Of a stretch of 64,000 bases of DNA, positions 37,577-49,339 are shown piece after piece. Both the position numbers and the translations under genes were made by a program. The stretch lies in NCBI GenBank assembly GCA_034620365.1, contig JAQGEQ010000284.1, positions 124,001 through 188,000 on the forward strand, read 5' to 3'. Every line of letters starts with the position of its first letter. Within the stretch, counting starts at the first letter, position 1. The DNA is from Pegea sp. RAD2-039 (Eukaryota > Chordata > Thaliacea > Salpida > Salpidae). Under the pieces are notes generated by a model. It searched no databases. It had not been told where the DNA came from and saw only the letters and a list, made by a program, of their open reading frames with translations.

Positions 37577-39538
37577 ATTAAGAAGAACCAATTTTGATCT
37601 AAGAGCTCCTTACTGGAAACTTCAAATCTGTTAATGAAATTATAAAAAAGTTATCAAAAATCTTGTTTTAATTACAGATCTTTTGAGAGCATTTTGAATA
37701 GATGTTATTCTAGTCTTTTGTTGAATAAAATGAAAAGACTTTATTCAAATATAAGTTGAATAGATTTAAAAACCACAAATTTTATGAACTGTTAAAATAG
37801 TTTTAGCTTTTATTGTTTAAAACAACCTTTTGTCTAAATTCTAATCGATTTTTAACAACACAATCGTAAAACAAACAAAGAATTTCTGTATTGATAAGTT
37901 ATATTTAAGCGGCTTTTGAACAAATTATCTTTTAAATATGATATTCTTAAGCCTTCAATAAAATTAATAATTTGTCAGATAATATTAAATTTTTTAATCA
38001 TTTTTATGAAAACAAAGTTCTTAAATAGCTTTAAACTTTGAAAAACTTTTATCTGCCTTAACTAAAAAAATATCAAAAAATAATGAAAAACCAAAAACGT
38101 TGTTTTAAGTTAAAGTGATTTTTGCAATTTCAAAAAAAGTTTTATTTTTTCTAATGAAATTGGATTCTGCTAAATTTTGTAAACTTTTAAATCATTTATT
38201 GAGATTTAATTCTTTTTAACTTCTTTTGTGAAATTTTCAAAATTTAAATTCATTTTTGGTTGGATAGTTTTAAGTTGACAAAATTGAATAAAATAAATTA
38301 TTGTTAAAGTTTAACTATTTGAAAATTCAATTTTATGAGATTTAAAAAGTAAATAAAAAAGATAGATAGAAATATACAAAAAATATTGTTTAATAAAAAG
38401 AAATTTAATCTAATAACAAACTTTTACAAAAGAATATCTGTAAAGTTAATATTTTAAAAGAAGTTTGTAAAAATTATTAAGTTTATAAGTTTAATATATA
38501 TTAAATATTATAAGTTTTTTTCTGAGGAAAAAGATCAGAGTTAAATTTGAAACCAAGCTAAGCAGTAAAATCTGAAGAAAAACTAATTTAGGATTAAGTA
38601 ATCAAAGGACTTTGTGAAATAAACTCTAAAATCGAGCGCCTCAAGCATTTTTCAAAAGCTTAAAGAAAGTTTTTAATGTTTCTTCAACTTACTTGTTATT
38701 GATAAGCAGGAGAAAAAAATAATCAAACTTAATTCAATAATCTTTGGTTTTATAGTATTTATTTGTCAGCAAGTCATTTGTATAATTTCTTAGTAATAAG
38801 TTGTTAGTAAAACAATTAATTAAAGGGTTTTTTGAAAGTTTAAAAGTATTTTTTATCAGTTTTTAAGTACTTAATCAGTACATATATTTTATACGTGTTT
38901 TATTAAAATTGTATTATGTAATAAAATAGGATAATTTTTGTATCTTTATTCTAAATAGAAAGATAGTTTGTAGCTGAAATGTTATACAAACATTTACAAT
39001 TTTAACAAATTAATTATTTAGTGTTCTGTGATATTTTTAAACATAAAATATTTCTCTTTTAAGAATATTTCTCGATTTTATTTATCACTTATTATTTTTG
39101 CCAAGTTGAAATTAAAAAGTTGAACTAAAAAAGTTAAATAGAAATTGTCCAATTAAATTTGTAAAAAGTTTCGAAATCTTATGGTTTTAATCAGATAACT
39201 TGCTTTCTTAGAATAGTAACAGTTTTAAAAAATACTTTCAAAGTTTTTTAAATTTTTTAGTAATTTTTTAATCTCGGTTTAATCTGAGAAGTTGTTTAAA
39301 TTTCTAAAAAATAAAATTTTTTCAAACACCGTTTGATCATCTTGATCTTTCAATCTTTTTTGTTACTCTTCATCTGATCCTAATTTCTTAACTTTAAGTT
39401 TCCAGGATCTCTTTCAAGATTGATCTTCATCTTCTGATACTGACTTCCTTATCTTTCTCTATCTTCATCATAATTTATAAAATCCATCATCTGATCCTCA
39501 TCTCTTTATCAAATTAATAAAATTGTTTTCAGACCAAA
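37577..39538. other. Intergenic region upstream of GH6
   Basis: About 2 kb between the divergent C22orf15-like and GH6 genes. Mostly AT-rich. Its last 180 bp (39,350-39,530) are rich in CATCTGATCC/TCTTCATC-like words, loosely related in inverted sense to the minisatellite after the gene. A T-rich acceptor (TTGTTTTCAG, AG at 39531-39532) lies 6 nt before the GH6 ATG. Confidence 0.5.
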
Positions 39539-42500
39539 ATGGAATTATCAAAACGACAATTCCTTTACAGTTTGCTTCTAATCTTTTTGCTCCTTGCAAT
39601 CTCTATCTTAATCATCTTCACGATCAGTAGTCATGACGACAGCAACAGTAAATCAACCACATATGACACGATGTACGAATCGAACCAAGATAACAACATC
39701 AAAATATGTAAATTAAAAGCCAAAAATCTTGATACGATCCTCAATTTCAACGGATCTCTTGGCAAAGATCTAATTTCAATGAGAAGAAGAACATCAGGAG
39801 CAGAAGTCAACTCTCTCTGGCTCACAGGAGACAAGCAATCCGATTCTAAGACTCTATACACAGCCCGGGTTTTAGCTTGTGAAAATAAGATTCCAGTAAT
39901 CGTAATTGCTTGTCATCCAGAAGTTGGTTATTACGTCACTGAACGGATAAAACACTGGAATTACTATAGACCGAAATCTTCAGTTGATTCATGGTTCCGT
40001 TATGATCGTTTGTTAGATAACTACATCTCTGTACTTCAACACATTCCGAGTCTTGTCATCTTTGAACCAGATCTTTTTATGATATTAAACGATCAAAGTC
40101 AGGATTCAAATCATAATAATCAACGATATTTAGAAGAGTTTTTGCTCAGAGTGATGAAGGTTGTGATGTGAGTTGATGATCAAGATCTACTTCTGAAAAT
40201 GATCTGAAATAATTTAATTTCTTTCAGGAGTTTGAAGAGGTCTTGGGTTTACGTGGATGTTGGAAATGCGGTCTTTATGAAAGATAATTTAAATAGCATG
40301 AACGACTTTGCAGTGACCTTGTCAAGGGTCCCCGGACTCAGAGGTTAGTTTTTCACTTCAAAATTTATTTTTATAAATTCTGCGATTATATGCAAATTTG
40401 CACTTATAGAAACTACAAACTCTAAACCTTATTTAAATTTCCTTAACTGCTTTTAAACCCAAAAATGTCCTAAACATCTACAACTAGGTCAAGAAAACAT
40501 GCTTTTGATTGTCGAATAGAAGCAGCTTGTTTATGGTTGAAAGTGTTTATTGTAGGTTTTTGGTGTAAAAGTTCAAGGAAAGTTGTAGTTAAAAAATAAT
40601 GAAAGTTTTTCTATCTACATTTTTTTGGGATTTTTTGTAAAGTTAGTTTCTGGGTTTCTTTGACAAAATCTTCCAAGAAAATAAATATTATAAATATAAT
40701 ACCAAGAAAGCTGTTTTATGAAATTTGTATATACTAATATAAACGAAACCAGTTTTATTGATGACATCAGAAAATTTTCATTATTTTATTGAAAAGTTGT
40801 CTTTTCAGTTTCTAAAAAAATAAATTGTAATTTTTGTAACATTTATTTTGTTTCATATTATTATTTTCTCATTAAATGGATCATGTTATTGAAAAAAAAT
40901 CTGCAAAGGAAAAGTGTAAAGTAATTTTATTTCCAATAAAATAAACGTTTTGTTGTAAAAATTTAATGTAAAAAGATTAGGAAAAAAACTTCAAAAAATT
41001 TAATTTTGTAAAATAAAATCGAAAACTTTTTCAAAATTCTTTAAAAATTTTAAATCATTTCTAAAAGTCAACTTCAAGTTTAATTATCTGAATTATTTCT
41101 AATACATTTTTATCATCATTCAATAAACTAACAATTAGTTTAAAAAATGAATTAAATGAAAAATTAAAGTGAGAATTAAATAACTGAAGAAATATTTTAG
41201 ATAAGTTTTAAGAATAACTTATCTTTGAAATTTTCAACAAAATTCAATTTAAAAATTAAAATTTTTCAGAAAATGATTTTGCTGATTACAAGTATTATTG
41301 CTAAAAAATTTTTACATCTTCTTAGAGGCAATTTATTTGGTTATATGTTTAAAAATTTTAATTTTCCAGCAGATTAAAATTAACTTTTTCTTTTTAACTT
41401 GATTAAAATATTTGTTTGAAAGCTTGACAACTCGTAAAACATCTTTTGTTTTGAAGATTTTTTGTTTAAAATCAAAAATTTTATAAATGAGTTTATTTAT
41501 TCTTTTAAAGATCTTATCACCAAACTTTTAACCCCGACATATAAAGACCTTCAGTTTAGCATACAAAAACCCAATTTGTAAAATCTCAAAATAAAAAAAT
41601 ATTAAATTGTAGAATACAATATCTAAGAGCTAACAAAGGTAGGTGAGCCTAAGGATGTAAAAACTCAGAATTAAGTTTGGACTTTATTGAAGTTTATCTT
41701 TGAAATAATTTATATCAAAATGAAACTTCTGCAAAATTTAAGAAATTTTCAACTTCGTCGACTTAACATCTTGACTTGTAAAACTGGAAATGATTTCATA
41801 GAGATTGTTATTCATTGAAATAAATTCAATTATAGTTTCAATTTGATCTAAATAAATGTTTTAATCAACTTTCTACTTATTATTGGTTTAATTTAAAAAC
41901 TATCTATTAAATTTCAATTTCTCAAAACAAATCTACAAAATGGTTTTTTTTAATATTAGGTTTTGTAATCAACACAATGCATTTCATGAGTGACAAAACG
42001 AATGAACATTGGGCTAGAAAACTCTATTGTCGAACAGGACTTCACTATATCATTGACACAAGTCGAAACGGAGGTAGCTTTTCAGATAAAAATGCAAACG
42101 AGGTTCTAACATGTATCTTTGATCCTCCACACATTAAACAAGTGAGTGTAAACTTCAAATTATTTATTATTTAAGAGTTGTTGTTCAGGGGAAGTACCCA
42201 GGTTGGTCTTGGGGTTGTAGACAAGATGTTGATAACAAAATAGAGATTGATGGAACAGCATACAACAAACCATTATCAAATGATCCAATATCTCGAGCTC
42301 TCATCACACCTTCAGCAGCACTTCAGATTGTAAAATACAAATATCAAAAGATCACAACTTGTTTAGAGACACAATCCACAAGCTCTGCTCAAGATGCCAG
42401 TGTTTGGATCAAGACACCAGGGGATGCTGATGGAAGATTGTATACCTACGGAGAGTATCATCCGTGTCTCATCGATCATTCCATCACTTGTTCTGGTTCT

Positions 42501-42575
42501 TGTCAGATGATTACTCCGATTTTGAAAGATCAGAAGCCAAAAGATTGTAATTGCCAAACTAATGATTATCAGTAA
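39539..42575 (+). CDS. Glycosyl hydrolase family 6 membrane protein, catalytic acid missing
   Basis: Four exons: 39539-40167, 40228-40343, 41960-42141 and 42189-42575, giving 437 residues. Residues about 9-31 are a single transmembrane anchor (LYSLLLIFLLLAISILIIFT); the rest would be outside the cell or in the lumen. GH6 landmarks in order: LVIFEPDLF (EPD, about 175-183), WVYVDVGNA (about 215-223), YIIDTSRNGG (about 276-285), YPGWSWGCRQ (about 311-320) and VWIKTPGDADG (about 378-388), the last keeping the acidic pair near the catalytic-base position. In ordinary GH6 cellulases a block like VVYDLPDRDC carries the catalytic acid; here it reads VIACHPEVGY, so that Asp is absent. It may therefore bind glycan and not cut it. 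In animals GH6 is known from tunicates, acquired by ancient transfer; introns here show it is a settled host gene. Confidence 0.88.
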
Positions 42576-43110
42576 TGATCGGATGTTGATGATCGGATGT
42601 TGATGATCAGATGTTGATGATCGGATGTTGATGATCGGATGTTGATGATCAGATGTTTATGATCGGATGTTGATGATGATCGGATGTTGATGATCAGATG
42701 TTGATGATCAGATGTTGATGATCGGATGATGTTGATGATCGGATGTTGATGATCGGATGTTGATGATCGGATGTTTATGATCGGATGTTGATGATCAGAT
42801 GTTGATGATCGGATGTTGATGATCGGATGTTGATGATCGGATGTTTATGATCGGATGATGTTGATGATCGGATGTTGATGATCGGATGTTGATGATCGGG
42901 ATGTTGATGATCGGATGTTGATGATCAGATGTTGATAATCAGATGTTGATGATCGGATGTTGATGACCAGATGTTGATGATCGAATGTTGATGATCGGAT
43001 GTTGATGATCGGATGTTGATGATCGGATGGTGATGATCGGATGTTGATGGTCAGATGTTGATGATCGGATGTTGATGATCGGATGTTGATGATCGGATGT
43101 TGATGATTAG
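42573..43110. repeat. 14-bp minisatellite beginning at the GH6 stop codon
   Basis: Tandem array of the unit GGATGTTGATGATC, roughly 38 copies over about 540 bp. Common variants change CGG to CAG or TTGATG to TTTATG, and a few units gain or lose three bases (GATGATG). The array starts inside the last codons and stop of the GH6 gene, so it would form the first part of its 3' untranslated region. The unit length is not a multiple of three. It fades at about 43,108 into AT-rich DNA. The high similarity of units suggests recent expansion or continuing exchange. Confidence 0.95.
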
Positions 43111-44944
43111 ATAATTATGATTAATGTGGTACATCATCTCTTCTGCCTACTTTAAATCTTAAAATTTTTTTTATTTTAAAAACGAAATTTGATTGGCTTA
43201 ATTTCAGATGCCACCATTTGATTTATTCAAATCAGAAAACTTTTTTTTACTTCTTTATTATTATTTCAACAGTTTTGTCTAAATGTCGAACAACTAAGAA
43301 ATAATGAAATTTTTTAGTAGTAAATGAGATAAATAAATAAAGAATTTGTTTTATTGGCATACCAATAATACATTATTGTGTCATTTGTACTTTCTTTTTA
43401 ATTTACTCAACTATTTCACATTCATACAGCTTTTAGCTCACAATAAACAAGTTTTTATAAAAATATAAACTTACCAACCTGTATTATTATTTCATCTTTA
43501 TAAACACTAATTTAATGTTTAATCAAGCAAATGAATTATAAATTAATAAAAAAAAAACTAAGTGAACTTGATAGTAGAATCTAGCTGACCAAATTGTAAT
43601 ATTTGGTGTTAAAGAGCTTTTAGTAAGCTTCAGAAGCAATTACTTTGATTTTAGATTCTACTTTTACAAACACTTCAATTAGTAAACAAGTTTAGGAGAT
43701 ACTAACAGAAATGATATTGTTGCATATGCTTGATAGTGTTTAAAACTTGCTGTTTAGAATAAAATGCAGTTTGTTACCCCCGAGCAAATAATAGTTCTGA
43801 AATATTGAAAACTTTGAACTATTTTACAATAACTTAATCTCTTCATAATTCGATATAAAATAGTTTAGCATTTTGAAAAAAAACTAACAAAACAAAGTCA
43901 AAAAACTTATTTTGCTATCAATGTGAGATTAATAAAAACTACCACAAGATGGCAGCAAAGAGTAGTTTTTAGTATATTTTGCTTTTCGTGTGAACAACTC
44001 GATTTTCCATTCACACGATAACTGTGAGTGTCGCTATGATAACCAGAATGACGTCATCATAACACTAATATTGTGATTAAATTGTGACTACTGTCAAGGA
44101 AAGATAAGTAAATCAAAAATAAGTAGTTAATTATAATTAATAGTTTCTACAAGAAAAAAGTAAAGATTAAATCAACGTTTCAATATTTTCAATAACTATT
44201 TTTAAACAGATTCAATTAAATCTTTTGAAATATAATTTTAACTTAATTTATTTTCCAATTTTAAAATCAAATGAAATTTTCAACAAAATCTATAGGTCAG
44301 AAAATCACGTGACCAAAAAGCAATTTAATAATGACGTGTTACGCTGGAAAATTTGTAGTTGCTAGTGGTTACGCTTTCCTACGCGTTTCAGGATATTATG
44401 AAAGAAATATTTGATTTCGAAAATAGGAAATAATCAAGCAGAAAGGCAATTTAGAGGCAATTGTTTGAAATTTGTTTCAAATTTCTTGAATGTCAATCTG
44501 TTTTAAATAAATGAAAATAGTTTTTTTTATTGTTGCAAATTTATTTGAGAAAATTTCCTGTTTTTTATGATTAGAAGTTTTGGATGGATTTATTGTTAAG
44601 TAATTGAGAAAAGAAGAACAATTTTGTGTCTTTGGAAATTCCTGTCTTTAGATTAAAATCAAAAAATCTTTTTAAAGTCTTTCAACCGATTTGTTTAATC
44701 TTTTTAGATCAAAAATAACAAAATTATTTCATTTTTAGGTAATTTTTCGCTAAATAATCTATTTTGATTAATTTATCATCAAAAATATAAAAGTCAAAAT
44801 GTTTAAACGCCAAATTCGTCGACAAAATTTCATTTTTCAACAAGAAAAATTTTAAATAGAAATTTAATTTCGACAAAAAAATCTTTTCAACTTCCGGCAA
44901 GCTCAAAAAAAAGGCACAAAAAAGAAAATTCGAAGTTCTCAGAG
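43111..44944. other. Intergenic region between GH6 and HES
   Basis: No gene recognised. It contains the 3' side of both convergent genes and, at about 43,940-44,400, a GC-richer patch with regulatory-looking motifs listed separately. A 78-codon minus-strand frame at 44724-44960 overlaps the HES stop and looks like chance. Confidence 0.5.
43940..44400. promoter_or_regulatory. GC-richer patch with X-box and CRE-like palindrome
   Basis: The patch holds a full CRE palindrome TGACGTCA (44049-44056) and an X-box GTTGCTAGTGGTTAC (44358-44372; its complement reads GTAACC, ACT, AGCAAC, which fits the RFX consensus with a three-base spacer). A weaker X-box-like GTCGCTATGATAAC lies at 44031-44044. No gene that it would serve is evident; ATG codons at 43951 (ATGGCAGCAAAG) and 44398 (ATGAAAGAAATA) start only short frames. 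Confidence 0.35.
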
Positions 44945-45888
44945 TCACCAGGGTCTCCATACTCCTTCAGAATCATCAGAATCACTCACAATCGGTGAAA
45001 AGCGATCTTCATCTTCATCTATTACATCACCAGATTCAATTGGGATTGACGAAGACACACTAGGAGCAGGTCGAAGTGATGAGAAGGAAGTGACGTCACA
45101 AGGAGACATAAAAGGAGGAGATGATCTTAGCGATCCAGGTGATGATGAAGATCTCGGTAATTGTGAGTAATCCTGGAACTTGTAGATGTTTTGATGAGCA
45201 ATTGCTGCCGCTGCTGCTGCCATGGCTTGCATGTGTCCTGGTGATTGGATGTGGAGAGGGATTTGAGAGATTTGTGGGATCTTTGAAGTTCCAGGGATTG
45301 TAGGATGAAGATGATTGAAACGAGGATTTTGTGGAAATCTAAAGATGAATATTTTGAGAAAAAAATCAATTTTTTTTTGGAAATCTTCTCACCTGTTCTT
45401 CATCTCTTGATCTGTAAACATCGAGTTATCAAAAAAGTCTTCCTTGCAATCGTTGTAGGTAACTCTGGGGTACTTATTCATCAAAGACGCCCCGTTTGGA
45501 TCAATTTGAAGAGCTGGGGGGCTGACGCGCTGTCTTTGAATGCTACGGAGGTATCTAACCGTCATTTCTAAGATGTCAGCTTTTTCTAGTTTCGAGTGAC
45601 AAGTACTTTGCTGTTGAAATTAATTGTCGATTTGATGCAAATTATATGTGAATAAAAACATACATCTTTTCGAAGAGCGTTAAGGAGGATTCCTTTTAAC
45701 TCATTTAAACTTTTATTTATTCGTTCTCGTCTTCGCTTTTCCATCAAAGGTTTCGAAGCCTAAAAATTTGCGAAAAAAAAAATTAATTTTTTTTCTTTTA
45801 ATTCAGAAAAAAAAAATTAATAAAAAATTTTAAAAATAAAAACATAACTTACTCTTCTATCACTTTTCACCGTGTTATGAGGAGACAT
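44945..45888 (-). CDS. HES: HES/Hairy-type bHLH repressor ending in WRPW
   Basis: Four coding exons on the minus strand: 45888-45853, 45759-45664, 45610-45393 and 45338-44945, for 247 residues; all phases match. The basic region and helix 1 (ASKPLMEKRRRERINKSLNE, about residues 13-32) keep the family's proline. Helix 2 is SKLEKADILEMTVRYLRSIQ (about 50-69). The loop (KDQQSTCH) is about three residues longer than in vertebrate HES1. Intron positions at RR/ASKP and KD/QQST are those usual in HES genes. The Orange domain, expected near residues 80-120, is not clearly recognisable; only YNDCKEDFF resembles its start. The C-terminus is Ser/Pro-rich, then acidic, and ends in the Groucho-binding WRPW. 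The protein is a nuclear repressor, commonly a Notch target, and upstream sites support this. Confidence 0.95.
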
Positions 45889-45983
45889 TTTATTAAAAAA
45901 CTCTCAAAAAAATAAGAAAAAAACTCGTATCAAATCTCAACTGAACTAATTTAAAAATGTCTGAGAATTACACAAAGCTCGCG

Positions 45984-46004
45984 TTATATACGCGAAGACA
46001 CGTG
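45984..46004 (-). promoter_or_regulatory. HES core promoter: TATA box and CACGTG box
   Basis: On the minus strand TATATAA (45984-45990) lies about 100 bp upstream of the HES ATG, placing a start of transcription near 45,955. Just upstream is CACGTG (45999-46004), a site bound by HES-type and other bHLH factors, and CACGCG at 46030-46035. HES genes often repress themselves through such sites. Confidence 0.55.
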
Positions 46005-46164
46005 TTTGAAAAATCTCCCCCTTTTCATACACGCGTCTACTCAGAGAGACGTCAAATGCTGTGATGATAAACAAACAGAATAAGAAGTGATTTTCTGACC
46101 TTATTCAAGTATTTTGTCGTGTGCTTAACGAGGATGGTAGTGTGCGAACCGAACAGTCTAACGT

Positions 46165-46172
46165 TTCCCACG
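46165..46172 (-). promoter_or_regulatory. CSL/Su(H) (RBPJ) binding site upstream of HES
   Basis: TTCCCACG on the plus strand is CGTGGGAA on the gene strand, an exact match to the high-affinity CSL site through which Notch acts. It lies about 280 bp upstream of the HES ATG, where CSL sites of Notch-responsive HES genes usually sit. No second paired site is obvious. Confidence 0.5.
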
Positions 46173-47179
46173 CTCAGGTTTTTAAACTCAACCATAAACA
46201 CAGCGTGTGTGCTGTGTGTGCGTGAGATTGTACATGTGCGTTTTGAAAAGCTGGTTTCTTGTCTAAGACGTTTTTGTTTATATTTTTTAATGATTTTAAA
46301 GGCTTTTTTTTGATGTATGTTTTATTTGTTTTGTATTTTTATTTAAAGTTAATTAATTTTATTTTTTTCACGAGAATATTTACTGATAAATATTTGGAAA
46401 CCTTCTTTTTTATAGACTGCATCAAACACTTTATAAAAGTTTTCATTGGATCAAAATGTTGTTATTTTACTTCAACTTTTTCCTGGTTTAAATTTTGTGG
46501 TTTCTTTTTACGAGAAATTTTCTAAACTTTCTCACAATTTTCAAACAACTAAGTTTTTTAACCAATCAAAACTTAGTATTCGGTTTAACATAATTTGCAT
46601 TAAATATTTTTTTCTGAATAATTAGTTAATTTAAGATTAAAACTAACAGAATATTAAAATAAAAATATAATATTTAGTGCATAATTTTCAAGATTCATTT
46701 TATAAACTTATTTAGCACCAATAAAAAACCTAATTTTTGTTGCCATCTGATATATACAAAGCATCTTGTTATTTAGTCTTAAATATTCAAGTCTTTTTTG
46801 TTATTTTATCAAAATAATTGGCCTTAAGTTAAAGTCTGTTGTTTTTAGCATCTGTTTATTGAATCAAATGATTCGTTTACTTTTAAATAATAAATGTGTG
46901 AAAGTGTTTTTAAGATTTTTATTTACTTCTGAAATATAAATTTTTCAAATCATCTGTAGACGGCAGAAAGCAAATTTTTCAACCTAATCTTATTTTCAAA
47001 TAGTTTGTAGTTTTACTAACAATAAAGTCTTTGTATATTCTACCTGTAAATAAATATGAGCTTCAAATGAAACTTGATACTTTAATTTAAACTGAAGTTT
47101 GAGAGTCTTATCAATTATCATCAAATTTGAAATCTTCTTACAATCTTAGTGGATCATTGATATAAGTGAGCTGACTTAG

Positions 47180-47400
47180 AATTTTAAAAAACAATTCGAC
47201 CACAGCTATTAAAATAAGTTGATGACGTCATTGTCTCTATAGAGCATCAAGCTCTGAGGTCTTTAGATTGGCCACTAGGTGAAGAACTTAATTGGCGTTG
47301 GTTCAAGTTATTCAAACCAAGATTGATCGATTGAACGTTTGAGGTTGTCACGTGGCTGAGGCGCGAGTTTTAGCGCTGATGACGTCAACTTTAAAAGTGA
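47180..47400. promoter_or_regulatory. GC-richer island with CACGTG and CRE palindrome
   Basis: This island contains GATCGATTGA (47325-47334), CACGTG (47349-47354) and TGACGTCA (47380-47387) in an otherwise AT-rich stretch, 1.3-1.5 kb upstream of HES. It is a candidate HES enhancer by position and motif content only. Confidence 0.25.
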
Positions 47401-49339
47401 TAAAGTTTTTTGTTTTTTTTTTATGAAAAATCAAATTATTTTTAAGATCAATTATGAGTTTATTGCAGATTTCTATCATAAATTTCAAAATTGATTTTAA
47501 GTTGATGAAATTAATTTGTGAACACGTCTTTTCGGAAAACCCCTAAACTACTTAAGTACGTGAAAATTAACCAAAAAAAATTGATTGAAACAAATTAAAG
47601 TTGATGAAAGTAATTTGATAGAAATCAAATCAAATTTAAAGCAATTTAAGAATTGTACAAAAATTCCACTTATAAAGAATTTATAAAGTTCTTATAAAGA
47701 AAAGTTTTTTTAATTTTGATAAAATTAGCTTCGAATTAATATTTTTAGTAAAATTTATATAATTTAGTTTTTAGTTAAATATTAAAAATAATTTGTAGAA
47801 TTCGTTTACAATTAATTTTTGAATATTAATTATCAAAAGATAATTTATATAATGTTGTTTCCAAAAAAATATTTTGAACAATTTATACTAAATAAAAATT
47901 TACAAAAATTTTGATAAAATTTTTTCTCAAAACTAACTTTGGAAATTTTAATGACGAATCTGAAATAATTGTGAATCTAAAAACCTTTAAATATAGTTTT
48001 ATAACAAATAGATATTTAAATAAAAATTAATCAAAATTTTCAAAGATTATTTAAATAAGTTGAAATAATTTTTCGTTTTCAATATTTATTAGATTTTACA
48101 AATTTCAGTAAAAAGTTAATAAATTTTTTAAAATCATTTATTAAAATTAACTTTATTGACAGTAAACCCTAATTTTAATAAAAAATAGTTTTTCGACCTA
48201 ATAAAAAGATTTCGTAAAAATTCGTTTATTATATTGACACAAAACTTAATATCAAAAATACAATATAAAATTTCAGAAGATGTTTTGAAGAGGATAAAGG
48301 TAGTCTAATGTTACAGCTTAAATAACTTTTTGGGATTAGTTTTGGAACAGTAAAAATTGAGGCTGATAAATTCTTTTAGTTTAGGTTTTGATGACAACTA
48401 ACAAGCTTAAATACTAAAAACAAAATTGTTTTTTTTTCTGCATATTTACAAATCATTTTTGATGAACAAAATAATCTTTATTTAATTGATTTCTTATTTG
48501 ATTTTAGGTGATAAAAAACTACAAACATTTTTCACAAACTTTTTTTTAGTAAATTATGAATCACATTTTTTACAATTAGTTTAATTTTTTGGTTATTAGC
48601 TTTAAATTACTTTTAAAGATTAAATTGGAAACCCTTTTTCAGCCAAATTTGCGCTGACTTAAACCCAAGAACTTAAATAAAAGAAATATGAATTCGAAAA
48701 AGATCAAAAGTTTTATAATTCAAGAAAGAAATAACAAAAGCAATTTATAAACCTAAAATGCCTCGGTCAAAAGATTTGAATGAAGTCTTAGGAAGATGAA
48801 GTGACCAACGTGGTTCTTGTGTTAGTAATCTTGTTGAAGTTAAAACTTATAAATTAAAAACATGACTTCAATCATTTAATTAAATTTCAGTTTTTAAATT
48901 AATTTCATGAAATGACTCAGGAAATAAAACTTATTCAAATTTCAAACATAAAAAATTATTCCAACTTTTAGCTAATCAATTTTTATTTAAAATCTTTTTT
49001 ATTTGTAATATTAGAAAGTATTTTATTTATTAGTTTATTTATACTAATAATAAAATTAATTATTTGATGAAATATTTTTACAAATATATAAATCTTTATT
49101 AATTTTTATTTATGCTTTTTTTACCAATTATAAAATATTTCAAATAATTTTAAATTTTAGAATCATTTGATTCAATTAATTTATTTCGAATCGTTTATAT
49201 TTAACAAACTATAAAATTAATTTTATTAACAAATTTCAATTCACAAACTAATTCTTAATTTGGGAAAAATAAAAAGTTTTAACAACTTTTATCAAATTTG
49301 ATTAAATCCAAAAACATCATTTTCTTATCATAAGATTTG

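Noticed and set aside
39631-39861. Minus-strand frame of 76 codons
   Set aside because: Complement of GH6 exon 1.
45121-45571. Plus-strand frames opposite HES
   Set aside because: They are complements of HES exons, whose protein and splice sites are clear.
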